Assembly (NCBI GenBank): GCA_002239005.1
Contig: MPNL01000028.1
Coordinates: forward strand, 1-45,867
Direction: 5' to 3'
Source: Truepera sp. bin119
GTDB lineage: Bacteria > Deinococcota > Deinococci > Deinococcales > Trueperaceae
Length of the DNA stretch: 45,867 bases
Below are positions 15,665 to 23,561 of this stretch, piece by piece. Position numbers and translations under genes: made by a program. The notes beneath the pieces were generated by a model. It saw only the letters and a list, made by a program, of their open reading frames with translations, made no database searches and had not been told where the DNA came from. Positions within the stretch are counted from its first letter, which is position 1. Each line of letters opens with the position of its first letter.

Positions 15665-16090
15665 GTGCCTTTGAAGTACCTTCCCCGTGCAGGGGACCAG
15701 AGGCCGAACCCCTCCCTTGACGCGACTCATCGACTGAAGATCGTGCGGCCGTTCCCGCTCAAGAACAGTGGGGTTCTATTGGGACTCCCGAACATCGGCC
15801 CTGGGATCCTAGGCAGAGATCGGTACAGGATCGGAGTCGTCGTCGAGACCGACACCAAGGTGGTGATCGTGAACCCGACTGCGACCAAGCTCCACTAGGT
15901 GCCCGGGGGCTGGACCTCTCATCAGTACCTCTCCCTACAGGTTGAGGAGAGGGCTGAACTCGAGGTCTGTCCCGAACTCACCATCCCCTTTCCCGAGAAC
16001 GATCCTCGCCAGCACATCGAGGCGAAACTGCACCCCGCAGCGGTGTTCACCATGGCAGATATGGTTCATGGGTCGGGTCGAGCGGGGTGA
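15665..16090 (+). pseudogene. Unknown protein interrupted by an in-frame TAG
   Basis: One continuous frame reads about 77 codons to TAG at 15896-15898, then 63 more codons before the next stop. Protein character is kept on both sides: PLKNSGVLLGLPNIGPGILG, YRIGVVVETDTKVVIVNPTA before the stop, and VPGGWTSHQYLSLQVEERAE, PFPENDPRQHIEAKLH after. The beta-rich first part and the proline-containing second part look like one ~140-residue protein with a nonsense mutation. I cannot name the family. There is no good ribosome site at 15665, so the true start may be elsewhere. Confidence 0.4.
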
Positions 16091-16477
16091 AGCGTTCGCC
16101 TTCCGCCAGCTCTCGACCCGCCTTCAAGTCCTCCTAAGCTGTAACAGCACCCCTACCCATGTACGCCGACGCACTCGGACTCGGCGGGGCAGAGGGGCAG
16201 GGAAGAATGGATCGTCACTCCTACCTCGCCTCTGGACTCCACTATGGGCGGTCGCCCTAGGCACCGGCGACCCCGGAGACGGCTGAGGCCATCCTGGTGG
16301 TCGACCACACCGGTCCGTCCCAACTATGCCTGGACCCCAGCCCACAGCGTTCTGGCCTATGGTGGCTCCAACCTGCTCGACCGATTCATGTCCTGGGGCC
16401 GCTCACGCAGCCACCCAGATCCCCAGAGAGGACATGGGGTATGGATCCTCCAGCACTCACGGGGTACGCTTCCAGGC
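16091..16477. other. Intergenic, no gene recognised
   Basis: Open frames run through this stretch, one of them joined to the next gene from 16244, but their composition (His/Pro/Arg-rich) is not protein-like. The family boundary of the downstream gene puts its start at 16478. Confidence 0.35.
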
Positions 16478-17788
16478 ATGGCGGCCCTCCTACTTGTCCT
16501 CGCCCTGATCATCGCCAACGGCATCCTCGCCATGTCTGAGATCGCTGTGGTATCGGCCAACCGGGTACGCCTAGGGCAGGCGGCTGAGGCGGGAAGCGCA
16601 GGTGCCAGGCGAGCGCTCGAACTGGCCGAGAACCCTAACCGTTTCCTCTCAACCGTCCAAGTGGGAATTACGCTGATCGGCGTGTTCGCCGGTGCCTTTG
16701 GTGGCACCACCCTCGCTGTACCGGTCAGCGAGTGGCTTGCACGGTTACCTCGGCTCGCACCCTACAGCGAGGGTCTCGCCCTGATCCTCGTGGTGGCCGT
16801 CATAACCTATCTGTCACTGGTCGTGGGTGAGCTGGCACCCAAACGCATCGGACTCGGCAACCCCGAGGTGGTTGCCACAGCGGTGGCAGGCCTTATGCAC
16901 GGGCTCTCCGTTGCGACCGCCCCCGTCGTGGCGTCTCTCTCGGCCTCGACCGAGGCGATCCTCTGGCTCCTCCGCGCGCAGCCCCGGACCACCCCGCAAG
17001 TGAGCGAAGAGGAGATCGCTACGCTGGTGGAGCAGGGGCGCCGGGCAGGCCTCATCGAAGCAGTGGAGCAGGAGATCATCGAGAAGACCTTCTGGCTCGG
17101 CGAGCGGCGCGTCAATGCCGTTATGACCCCGCGGACCGAGATCGCACAACTCGACCTCGCCGACAGGCCGGAGGCACTGGCACGAACGATAGCCGAACGT
17201 CCCTTCAGTCGCTACCTAGTCACGGACGGGAGGATAGATGAAGTCGTTGGAGTAGTACACTGCCGGGAGCTACTGGCGCAGGTGCTCTCCGGCAACACCC
17301 CTACCCTACCAGCCGCCACCCAGGAGGCGCTGTTCGTGCCTGAGACCCTGCCCATTTTTGACCTTCTCGAGCGCTTCCGAGAGGCCAGCAGCCACTTCGC
17401 AGTCGTGCTCGACGAGTACGGAGGTGTCGAGGGTATCGTGACCATGAGCGATATCGTCGAGGAACTCGTCGGGGAGGTCGCTAACCAGGAGCCAACCGAC
17501 GAACCTGAGGTGGTCCACTATGAGGACGGCTGTCTGCTCGTCGACGGACGCTACGATATTGAGGCCCTCACCGAGTCGCTCGACCTGCCGGACTCGTCCG
17601 GCCTCACAGCGGAGGGCTATCGGACGCTCGGGGGGTTCATCGCCACCCGCCTAGGGCGCCTGCCACAGATCGGGGACTCCCTCGAGTTCGGTGGCCACCG
17701 TTTTAAGGTGATCAACATGGACCGCCTGCGCGTGGAACGGATACTCATCAGTCCCGCTCCCGAAGGTGAGGAGGAGAAACAACCCTGA
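16478..17788 (+). CDS. HlyC/CorC-family membrane protein (DUF21-CBS-CorC_HlyC)
   Basis: With the ATG at 16478 the protein is 436 aa, the normal size. The N-terminal ~190 residues form the DUF21/CNNM membrane domain. There is a first helix LLLVLALIIANGILAMSEIA, the signature NRFLSTVQVGITLIGVFAGA, then VVAVITYLSLVVGELAPKRI. Two CBS modules follow (VNAVMTPRTEIAQLDL about 210-270, and a second around FAVVLDEYGGVEGIVTMSDI). A C-terminal transporter-associated domain contains GYRTLGGFIATRLGRLPQIG. Relatives transport or regulate Mg2+/Co2+ across the inner membrane. A frame open to 16244 would add a non-conserved N-terminus and was rejected. It stands alone upstream of the deaminase-like gene. Confidence 0.88.
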   Translation: MAALLLVLALIIANGILAMSEIAVVSANRVRLGQAAEAGSAGARRALELAENPNRFLSTVQVGITLIGVFAGAFGGTTLAVPVSEWLARLPRLAPYSEGLALILVVAVITYLSLVVGELAPKRIGLGNPEVVATAVAGLMHGLSVATAPVVASLSASTEAILWLLRAQPRTTPQVSEEEIATLVEQGRRAGLIEAVEQEIIEKTFWLGERRVNAVMTPRTEIAQLDLADRPEALARTIAERPFSRYLVTDGRIDEVVGVVHCRELLAQVLSGNTPTLPAATQEALFVPETLPIFDLLERFREASSHFAVVLDEYGGVEGIVTMSDIVEELVGEVANQEPTDEPEVVHYEDGCLLVDGRYDIEALTESLDLPDSSGLTAEGYRTLGGFIATRLGRLPQIGDSLEFGGHRFKVINMDRLRVERILISPAPEGEEEKQP

Positions 17789-17882
17789 CGTTCGAACCGC
17801 AGCCAAAGACCCCCTCTACCTCGGAGCGATCCCCGGCCTACGCCGGCCGCGTCCCCTCCCAAACCCCAAGGGGACACAGCTC

Positions 17883-18473
17883 ATGACAGCACGCCTGATC
17901 GACCGAATGTTGGCCGTGCTCGAGCACGACATTCTGCCTCTAACCAGGGAGGGAGTCGGCCAGGGAAACAAGGTGTTCGGGGCGGCGGTCCTGCGCAAGC
18001 CCGACTTGGGGCTGGTGGTCGCGGGCACCAACGAGGAGACCAGAAATCCGCTCTGGCACGGTGAGATCTCCTGCCTGAATCGGTTCTGGGCCCTGCCTCA
18101 GGAGTCCCATCCCGCGCCGACCGAATGCCTGTTTGTGTCGAGCCACGAGCCTTGCTCACTGTGCCTCTCAGCCATCACTTGGAGCGGGTTCGACAACTTC
18201 TACTACCTGTTCCGCTATGAGGATACGAGGGATGTCTTCGGCATCCCCCACGACCTAGAGATCCTGCGGGAGGTGTTCCGCTGCGAGGATGGTGACTACG
18301 CGGCCGACAATGCCTACTGGAGGAGCTACTACCTCGGCGACCTTATGGCCGAGGGGACCGCGACTCAACGGGAGGCTTGGGCCGCGCGGGTGGAGAGGCT
18401 CCGCAGCGCATATGGGGTCGTTTCAGAGCGCTACCAATCCGGAAAAGGTGACCAGAAGATTCCCCTGGGGTAG
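17883..18473 (+). CDS. Cytidine/guanine deaminase-like zinc protein
   Basis: With the ATG at 17883 (AAGGGG upstream) the product is 196 aa. The zinc site of the cytidine deaminase superfamily is complete: WHGEISCLNRF gives His59 and catalytic Glu61, and SHEPCSLCLSAI gives Cys91 and Cys94. The spacing is that of nucleoside deaminases. The C-terminal half (YLFRYEDTRDVFGIPHDLEI, then many Trp/Tyr/Glu) is longer than in tRNA- or guanine-deaminases and may define substrate. An alternative start at 17766 would overlap the previous gene and adds a non-conserved basic stretch. The exact nucleobase substrate is unknown. Confidence 0.8.
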   Translation: MTARLIDRMLAVLEHDILPLTREGVGQGNKVFGAAVLRKPDLGLVVAGTNEETRNPLWHGEISCLNRFWALPQESHPAPTECLFVSSHEPCSLCLSAITWSGFDNFYYLFRYEDTRDVFGIPHDLEILREVFRCEDGDYAADNAYWRSYYLGDLMAEGTATQREAWAARVERLRSAYGVVSERYQSGKGDQKIPLG

Positions 18474-18505
18474 GGTGGCAACCGAGCCGCCCGTGAAGAG
18501 GAGAG

Positions 18506-19273
18506 ATGACCCACGCCTTCGACCTATCCAGCCGCACCGCCCTCGTGACCGGAGCAGGCCGCGGCATCGGGCGCGAAATAGCCCGGACCCTGGCAGGTGC
18601 TGGGGCCAACATCATCGTTGCGGAGATCGATACCCAGACCGGTGAGGAGGCTGCACGCGAACTGCGGGAGGCCGGCTCCACCGCCTTCGCCCTGCCATTC
18701 GACGTGCGCGACCCTGGCAGCGTGCGCTCCATGGTCGACGCCGCCTTCGAGCGGGCCGGGGAACTAGATATCCTGGTCAACAACGCCGGGGTCGCGATCA
18801 ACACCCCTGCCACAGAAACTTCGGACGAGGAGTGGAGGAGCGTCCTGGATGTCAACCTGAACGGCGTCTTCTGGTGCTGTCGCGAGGTCGGTCGGCGAAT
18901 GCTGGTTCGCAGGCGGGGTGCCATCGTCAACATTGCCAGTATGTCTGGGATGATCGTCAACAAACCCCAGCCGCAGGCCCACTACAACGTTTCCAAGGCC
19001 GGGGTGATCATGCTCACAAAGTCGCTAGCGGCGGAGTGGGCGAGTCGGGGCGTTCGAGTGAACGCGGTATCGCCCGGCTATATCGGAACTGAGATGACCC
19101 GCTCTGGAATGAGCAACGAGGAGTGGCGACAGACTTGGCTTGAGATGACCCCCTTAGGCCGGGTTGGAGAGCCGTGGGACATCGCTCATGCCGTCTGGTA
19201 TCTCGCCTCTGATGCTTCCCGGTTCGCCACCGGTACCAACCTAGTGGTCGACGGCGGCTACACCTCCTGGTAG
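18506..19273 (+). CDS. SDR-family oxidoreductase (FabG/GDH-like)
   Basis: The 255-aa classical SDR has GAGRGIGREIA as cofactor loop, acidic Glu at the end of strand 2 (IIVAEIDTQT), which favours NAD(H), and NNAGVAINTP. Ser is in NIASMSGM, the catalytic pair is in YNVSKAG, and the C-terminus FATGTNLVVDGGYTSW is typical. It has GAAGAGGAGAG directly before the ATG. These enzymes oxidise or reduce sugars, polyols or 3-oxoacyl groups; the family alone does not give the substrate. It follows the deaminase-like gene by 32 bases and may be co-transcribed. Confidence 0.88.
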   Translation: MTHAFDLSSRTALVTGAGRGIGREIARTLAGAGANIIVAEIDTQTGEEAARELREAGSTAFALPFDVRDPGSVRSMVDAAFERAGELDILVNNAGVAINTPATETSDEEWRSVLDVNLNGVFWCCREVGRRMLVRRRGAIVNIASMSGMIVNKPQPQAHYNVSKAGVIMLTKSLAAEWASRGVRVNAVSPGYIGTEMTRSGMSNEEWRQTWLEMTPLGRVGEPWDIAHAVWYLASDASRFATGTNLVVDGGYTSW

Positions 19274-19339
19274 GGGAAGCCGGAGTCGAACCGCGCGATG
19301 GCATTCGCGCCTCCTCACCCTTGGTGATGCCGTAATCCC

Positions 19340-19530
19340 TTACTCACATACCTTTCCATCCCCATCTCTGTCATCCATGTACGGGTAGGCCGGGTCCTCG
19401 AACGTCACTACCGGAACACCCTGCTCCTTAGCCTCAGGGCAGGTGATTCGACCGTTCCCATCGCTATCCCAGATGGACAGATCGAAGGGCAGAGTTAGCT
19501 CGAGACTCGAGCAATTCGAGAGAACCTCAT
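19340..19530 (-). pseudogene. Excalibur-type calcium-binding tail, shifted out of frame
   Basis: Directly downstream of the HNH nuclease, in a different frame, the sequence reads LPFDLSIWDSDGNGRITCPE, AKEQGVPVV, then PYMDDRDGDGKVCE and TAA. The last part is the excalibur signature (D-x-D-x-D-G-x-x-C-E with an upstream Cys), a short extracellular calcium-binding motif. The first part (DSDGNGRITC) is a second acidic loop. Joining it to the nuclease needs a single frameshift near codons LQPQ/DEV (about 19525-19535). This looks like a recently lost C-terminal domain. Confidence 0.6.
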
Positions 19531-20016
19531 CTGCGGCTGCAGCTCGAGCTCATCGATGGTGAGGCCGTACTTGCGGCGGATCTCGAGAGAGCGATCGACG
19601 TACCAGCAGCGGTTGTACTTGGGTAGCCATTCAGCCAGGTCCCGGCCTGACTTCCCGCTGTTGATTCGCCGAGGCGTAAGGGTGAGGTTCAGGGGGTCGG
19701 AGGCGAAGTGTTGCCTCGTCTCCGGGCTGGCGGCGCAAAGCCCGCTGTCGTGAGCCTCAGCGAGCGAGACGATGTGCTCGATGGTGAGATCTACGCCCTG
19801 TGTAAAGACCGTACCGGTATAGATGTCGTAGATGCCGCTACGGTGGTCGAAGGCGACGGTGAGCTCGAGCGGCTGCCGATAGGGGTAGAGAGCTCGATCG
19901 TAGTCGCTGCAGCGGCTCTCTGGAGCTAGCTCGAGGCCGAAAGACGATTGCTGAGCGAGAGCGAAGCTCGGAGCGAAAACGAGGATGGCAAAGAGAACGA
20001 ACAACCTTGTGTGCAC
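19495..20016 (-). CDS. Secreted HNH endonuclease-like protein
   Basis: A signal peptide is clear: MHTRLFVLFAILVFAPSF followed by ALAQQ, with cleavage likely after ALA. The mature part contains TIEHIVSLAEAHDSGLC, then HFASDPLNLTLTPRRINSGK and a WLP motif. That is the HNH/DUF1524-like nuclease pattern (E-H-I-V, D-P-x-N-L, N-x-x-K-S), in which His and the two Asn positions form the metal site. It is probably an extracytoplasmic nuclease for nutrient or foreign DNA. The last ~12 residues before the stop come from a frameshift that cut off an excalibur domain, so the domain core is intact but the protein is shortened. Confidence 0.72.
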   Translation of the reverse strand: MHTRLFVLFAILVFAPSFALAQQSSFGLELAPESRCSDYDRALYPYRQPLELTVAFDHRSGIYDIYTGTVFTQGVDLTIEHIVSLAEAHDSGLCAASPETRQHFASDPLNLTLTPRRINSGKSGRDLAEWLPKYNRCWYVDRSLEIRRKYGLTIDELELQPQMRFSRIARVSS

Positions 20017-20060
20017 TGCTTTTACCTCCTATCCCTCTGAGAGTCGAGCTTCTTTGAGCG

Positions 20061-21026
20061 CTACCCCGAGATCGCCGAGCGCTCCTCCCCCCTCTCTGCG
20101 AGGGTCGATCCCACCGCTGCAACACTGATGAGCAACAGTGCCGCTAACTGCTGCAGGCTAAGCCGATCCCCCAGGAACGCCACACCGACCAGCGCCGCGA
20201 CCGCCGGCTCGCTGCTCAGCAGCACCCCGAAGGCACGAGGGCTCATGCGGCGCATGGCCTCAAACTCGAGCGAGAACGGAATCACGGTCGAAACGAGCGC
20301 GACTGCAAAACCGATGACGAGCCACTTAGGCAGCAGGAGCGCAAGGCCGCCGCTCGCGAGACCGGAGGGGAGCAGCACTAGCGCTGCGACCGTCATGGCC
20401 AAGGCAAGGCCCTCACCGCCGGGGACCTGACGACCGAGCCGCCCCCCAAAGACGATGTAGGCGGCCCAGCAGACCCCTGCTGCCAGTGCAAAGGCGAAAC
20501 CGACCCCGTCGAGCCGGATCTCCCCCAGCGGGGCCAGCAACAGGATACCGCCCACGGCCAGAACGACCCACAGGTACTCCCGGGCACGGCGAGATGCGAC
20601 CACCGCAACACCTAGTGGCCCCAGGAACTCAATCATGACCACCACCCCGAGCGGCAGCCGCGCTACCGCCTGATAGAAGAAGAGATTCAGGCCTGCGATA
20701 GCGAACCCCGTTAGCACTACCCAGAGCAAGCTGCCGCCGCTCAGGCGGCTAGGGCGTGGCTGTGACAGGGCGAGCAGCACCAGCGCCGTGAAGGCGATCC
20801 GGACGAACGCGGATCCCACCACCCCAAGGGAGAAAAATAGCGTGGTGGCGAGCGCCACCCCCAGGTGGATGAACACGATCGCCAGGAGCACCAGCAGAGG
20901 GGCGGGGGCCGCGTGGAGGACCACCCGAAATCCCAACTCAACCCGCCGTAGGGGCGCTGCGGCCAGCCGGTAGAGGCGGCAGAAGAGCACCATAGCGCCG
21001 TTCGCAGCCCTTCCGCTCTCAGACAT
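20061..21026 (-). CDS. EamA/RhtA-type drug/metabolite exporter
   Basis: The 321-aa product has ten hydrophobic segments in two EamA-like halves: PLLVLLAIVFIHLGVALATT, AFVRIAFTALVLLAL, LLWVVLTGFAIAGLNLFFYQ, GVVVMIEFLGPLGVAVV and so on to QQLAALLLISVAAVGSTLAE. The pairs NLFFYQAVARLPLGVVVMIE and ISTVIPFSLEFEAMRR-like (here VSTVIPFSLEFEAMRRMS) are typical of the RhtA threonine/homoserine exporter group. It sits in the inner membrane and would export small amino-acid-like solutes. It starts with ATG at 21026. It lies next to the HNH gene on the same strand, with a 44-base gap. Confidence 0.85.
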   Translation of the reverse strand: MSESGRAANGAMVLFCRLYRLAAAPLRRVELGFRVVLHAAPAPLLVLLAIVFIHLGVALATTLFFSLGVVGSAFVRIAFTALVLLALSQPRPSRLSGGSLLWVVLTGFAIAGLNLFFYQAVARLPLGVVVMIEFLGPLGVAVVASRRAREYLWVVLAVGGILLLAPLGEIRLDGVGFAFALAAGVCWAAYIVFGGRLGRQVPGGEGLALAMTVAALVLLPSGLASGGLALLLPKWLVIGFAVALVSTVIPFSLEFEAMRRMSPRAFGVLLSSEPAVAALVGVAFLGDRLSLQQLAALLLISVAAVGSTLAERGEERSAISG

Positions 21027-21224
21027 GCATCACCGCCCACGCAGTAAACCCCAAACGTAACCGGGGGTCAAGCCAGCCCCAGCGGCACCGACGCCCGGCA
21101 CAGCAGACCCCTTTAGAGCGGCTACCAGGCTCGTCCCAACTCGCTCTCAAGCAGCCCAAGGCTACCCCGAGACGTTTGGGATTTCGAGGTGGAGTGGGAC
21201 CATTCAAGAAACTCCACCTAACAG
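21027..21224. other. Intergenic before the excalibur remnant
   Basis: No gene is recognised. The pieces GAAACTCCACC/GGTGGAGTGGG near 21188-21220 could form a weak stem. A protein N-terminus that once preceded the excalibur remnant is not readable. Confidence 0.25.
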
Positions 21225-21329
21225 GCGCAAGCAGAGGCGAGGGAGCGCGGCATCGCGCCGATGCCCAGAGATCATCCAGTCTACCGGTTCATGGGTGATG
21301 CCGACGGAGACGGGGTGGTCTGTGGGTGA
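21225..21329 (+). pseudogene. Excalibur domain remnant
   Basis: The frame reads AQAEARERGIAPMPRDHPVY, then RFMGDADGDGVVCG and TGA. This is a nearly complete excalibur module ('CAEARAAGxxPIxRxxPxYxxxLDxDGDGVxCE'). The first Cys has become Gly (GCG-CAA reading) and the final Glu has become Gly. A stop precedes it and no start or signal peptide is in frame. It is the second such module in the window and unrelated in position to the first. Confidence 0.5.
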
Positions 21330-21499
21330 AGACCTGCAACTCAACCCGCCGGGGGCTAGCACCGCTATCAGTGTCGCCAGCCAGATCCGCCCTGACTACT
21401 GCTCGTGTGATCGCGTAGTCACCAACCATGTCACAGGTAGATAGCGTCCTTGTGCTACCCTTTGACTGGACCCGGAGAGTCTTACCTTGAGCGCAAGGC

Positions 21500-21504
21500 G
21501 GAGG
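21500..21504 (+). promoter_or_regulatory. Ribosome binding site deciding the ankyrin start
   Basis: GGAGG lies six bases before the ATG at 21511. It shows that translation was meant to begin there and not at the GTG at 21643 that follows the nonsense codon. Confidence 0.6.
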
Positions 21505-21510
21505 CAAAAG

Positions 21511-22500
21511 ATGAGATACCTACCGGTTTGGGGCGTACTCTCGCTAGCGGCGCAGGCATTTGCTGCAGAGTGGAGCACGTTAGATCTCTTTAGATCAGCC
21601 ACGCTGGAGCCGGTGGTTGACTGCCTTACTGTTGGAGCGTAGGTGAATACTCGGGACGAGGCCGGCTCTACACCTCTGCACGGTGCTGCGGCCAACGGTG
21701 ATCCCGCCGTCATTAAGGCCCTGATAGAGGCGGGGGCAGAGGTAGATGTCCGGAACGAGTACGGCCTCACTCCCCTGCATTTTGCGGCCTGGCCCAACGA
21801 CAATCCAGCCATCATCGAGGCCCTGATAGAGGCGGGGGCAGAGGTGAATGTCTGGGATAAGGACGGCGACACCCCCTTACACCGTGCCGCTTGGCTCAAC
21901 GACAACCCCGCCATCATTACAGCCTTGGTGAGTGCCGGGGCAAGGGTGAACACTCGGGACGAGAACGGTGACACCCCCCTACACCGCGCCGCTTGGCCCA
22001 ACGACAACCCTGCCATCATTGCTGCCCTGGTGAGCGCTGGAGCAGAGGTGAACGCCCGGGATGAGGACGGACGCACCCCCCTGTACTTTGCGGCCGGGCT
22101 CAACGACAGTCCCGCCATCATTACAGCCCTGCTGGACGCTGGAGCAGATGTGGCCGCCCGGGGCGAGGATGGCTACACCCCCCTGCACGCTGCAGCCGGG
22201 CTCAACGACAACCCTGCCATCATTGCTGCCCTGGTGAGCGCTGGGGCGGAGGTGAATGCCCGGGCGGAGTCGGGGGAGCAACCGAATGTTTGGAGTACGG
22301 ACGAGGATGGTGCTACCCCCCTGCACTATGCGGCTCGGGACAACAACAACCCCGCCATCATCGCAACCCTGCTGGACGCTGGAGCAGATGTGGCTGCCCG
22401 AGATACCGATGGAAAGATACCCTGGGACTACGCCAAGGACCGAGAAGAACTCAGAGGTACAGCTGTCTACTGGCGACTAAACGAAGGGCGCTTCAGGTAA
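21511..22500 (+). pseudogene. Secreted ankyrin-repeat protein broken by a TAG codon
   Basis: ATG 21511 begins a signal peptide, MRYLPVWGVLSLAAQAFAAE, then about 25 residues leading to VGA-stop-VNTRDEAGSTPLH. The TAG (21640-21642) stands exactly where every later repeat has GAG in 'GAEVN', so it is a one-base change. After it come seven ankyrin repeats of 33-34 residues (consensus VNARDEDGxTPLHxAA, xxNDNPAIIxALVSAGAE) and a capping half repeat ending KIPWDYAKDR. One repeat has a 12-residue insert (AESGEQPNVWST). Intact, it would be a ~329-aa exported protein-binding scaffold. Readthrough of TAG or restart at GTG 21643 (which would lose the signal peptide) is possible. Confidence 0.82.
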
Positions 22501-22675
22501 TTCTCTCCCACCTGCCTGCTACAAACCGGATTGAGACGGTGCTCCACTCCCAGGGTAGACTGAAATCCAGACGGCGCCAGCGAGACGGGGAAGGTGCTGC
22601 TGACCAACCAAGCCGGGTGAACATCGCGGTGCCGAGTCCGATTACCACCGCCTGAAGAGAGGAAGAGAGGGAACC

Positions 22676-23554
22676 ATGGGAATGACCACACAACAGCTCG
22701 GCTTCAACACCGCCTCGCTCGCAGGCATGTCGATTCAGGAAGCTGTGGAGACAGGGCGTCGCATCGGGGTGGGGAGCCTAGAACTGCTCGGTTTCGACGG
22801 GCAACGGCACTCCCAGGGGACCTTGGCAGGCTTCTGGTTCGATCGCCTCAGCGATCGCGAGAGGGCGCAGCTCAGAGCCAGCGTTGCCGATTTTCGGCAC
22901 CGCTCGATTCACGCGCCCTTTCTCGATGTGCCGCTGTTTACCGTCAATCCCGAGGTGAAGGCGCTGGCGATCAAGCAGATGCAGGAGAGTGTGCGCGCAG
23001 CCGCCTACCTCGGGGCGCAGACGGTCACCGTCCATACCAGCATCAAGCGCGGCTTCGCAGTGGAGGAGTATTGGGACGAAATGCTCGACACCTATCGGCA
23101 GTTGGGCGACGATGCGCAGGACCGTGGGGTATGGGTCGGCGTGGAGAACCTCAACCTGCCCGACAACGCCGACGATTACGTGCGCCTGATCCGCGAGATC
23201 GACCATCCCAACGTGGGCGCGACCGTCGACACCGGTCATGTCATCCACTTCGCACCTCGAGAGCTTATCGGCACCGCTGAGGGCGTGGCACGTTACAACG
23301 ACATCTTGCAAGACCTGACGGTCCGGCTGGCAGACAAGATCGTTCACATCCACCTGCACGACGTGCGCGCCAGCGACTGGCGTGACCACTGCGAAGTCGG
23401 CACCGGCATCATCGATTTTGCGCCCTTCTTCCAGATCGTGGCGGCGTCGGGATACGATCGAGCGATCTGTCTGGAACTCGAAGAGCCCGACAAGTTGGGA
23501 GCGCTCGAGCGCAGTGTAAGCCGCGCCAAGGACTTTCTCCCCAGCCCGGCTTGA
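22676..23554 (+). CDS. Sugar phosphate isomerase/epimerase-like TIM barrel
   Basis: The 292-aa product has the xylose isomerase-like / AP-endonuclease-2 fold. Metal-binding residues lie at the ends of the strands: VTVHTS (His), VGVENLNLP (Glu), ATVDTGHVIHF (Asp, His), KIVHIHLHDVRASDW (His, His), CLELEEP (Glu). This arrangement is shared by sugar epimerases, myo-inosose dehydratases and related enzymes. The start is preceded by GAAGAGAGGGAACC. It ends 7 bases before the convergent permease gene. With the sugar importer next door it probably acts on the imported sugar or its keto-derivative; the exact reaction is not readable. Confidence 0.8.
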   Translation: MGMTTQQLGFNTASLAGMSIQEAVETGRRIGVGSLELLGFDGQRHSQGTLAGFWFDRLSDRERAQLRASVADFRHRSIHAPFLDVPLFTVNPEVKALAIKQMQESVRAAAYLGAQTVTVHTSIKRGFAVEEYWDEMLDTYRQLGDDAQDRGVWVGVENLNLPDNADDYVRLIREIDHPNVGATVDTGHVIHFAPRELIGTAEGVARYNDILQDLTVRLADKIVHIHLHDVRASDWRDHCEVGTGIIDFAPFFQIVAASGYDRAICLELEEPDKLGALERSVSRAKDFLPSPA

Positions 23555-23561
23555 GGGTCGC

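Noticed and set aside
19274-19340. tRNA-like GTTCGACTCC on the minus strand
   Set aside because: The flanking bases do not pair into a T-arm or acceptor stem, so no tRNA can be built.
21643-22500. Tandem DNA repeats of about 100 bp as a CRISPR or satellite array
   Set aside because: The periodicity is fully explained by ankyrin repeats of 33-34 codons; there are no conserved short repeats with unique spacers.
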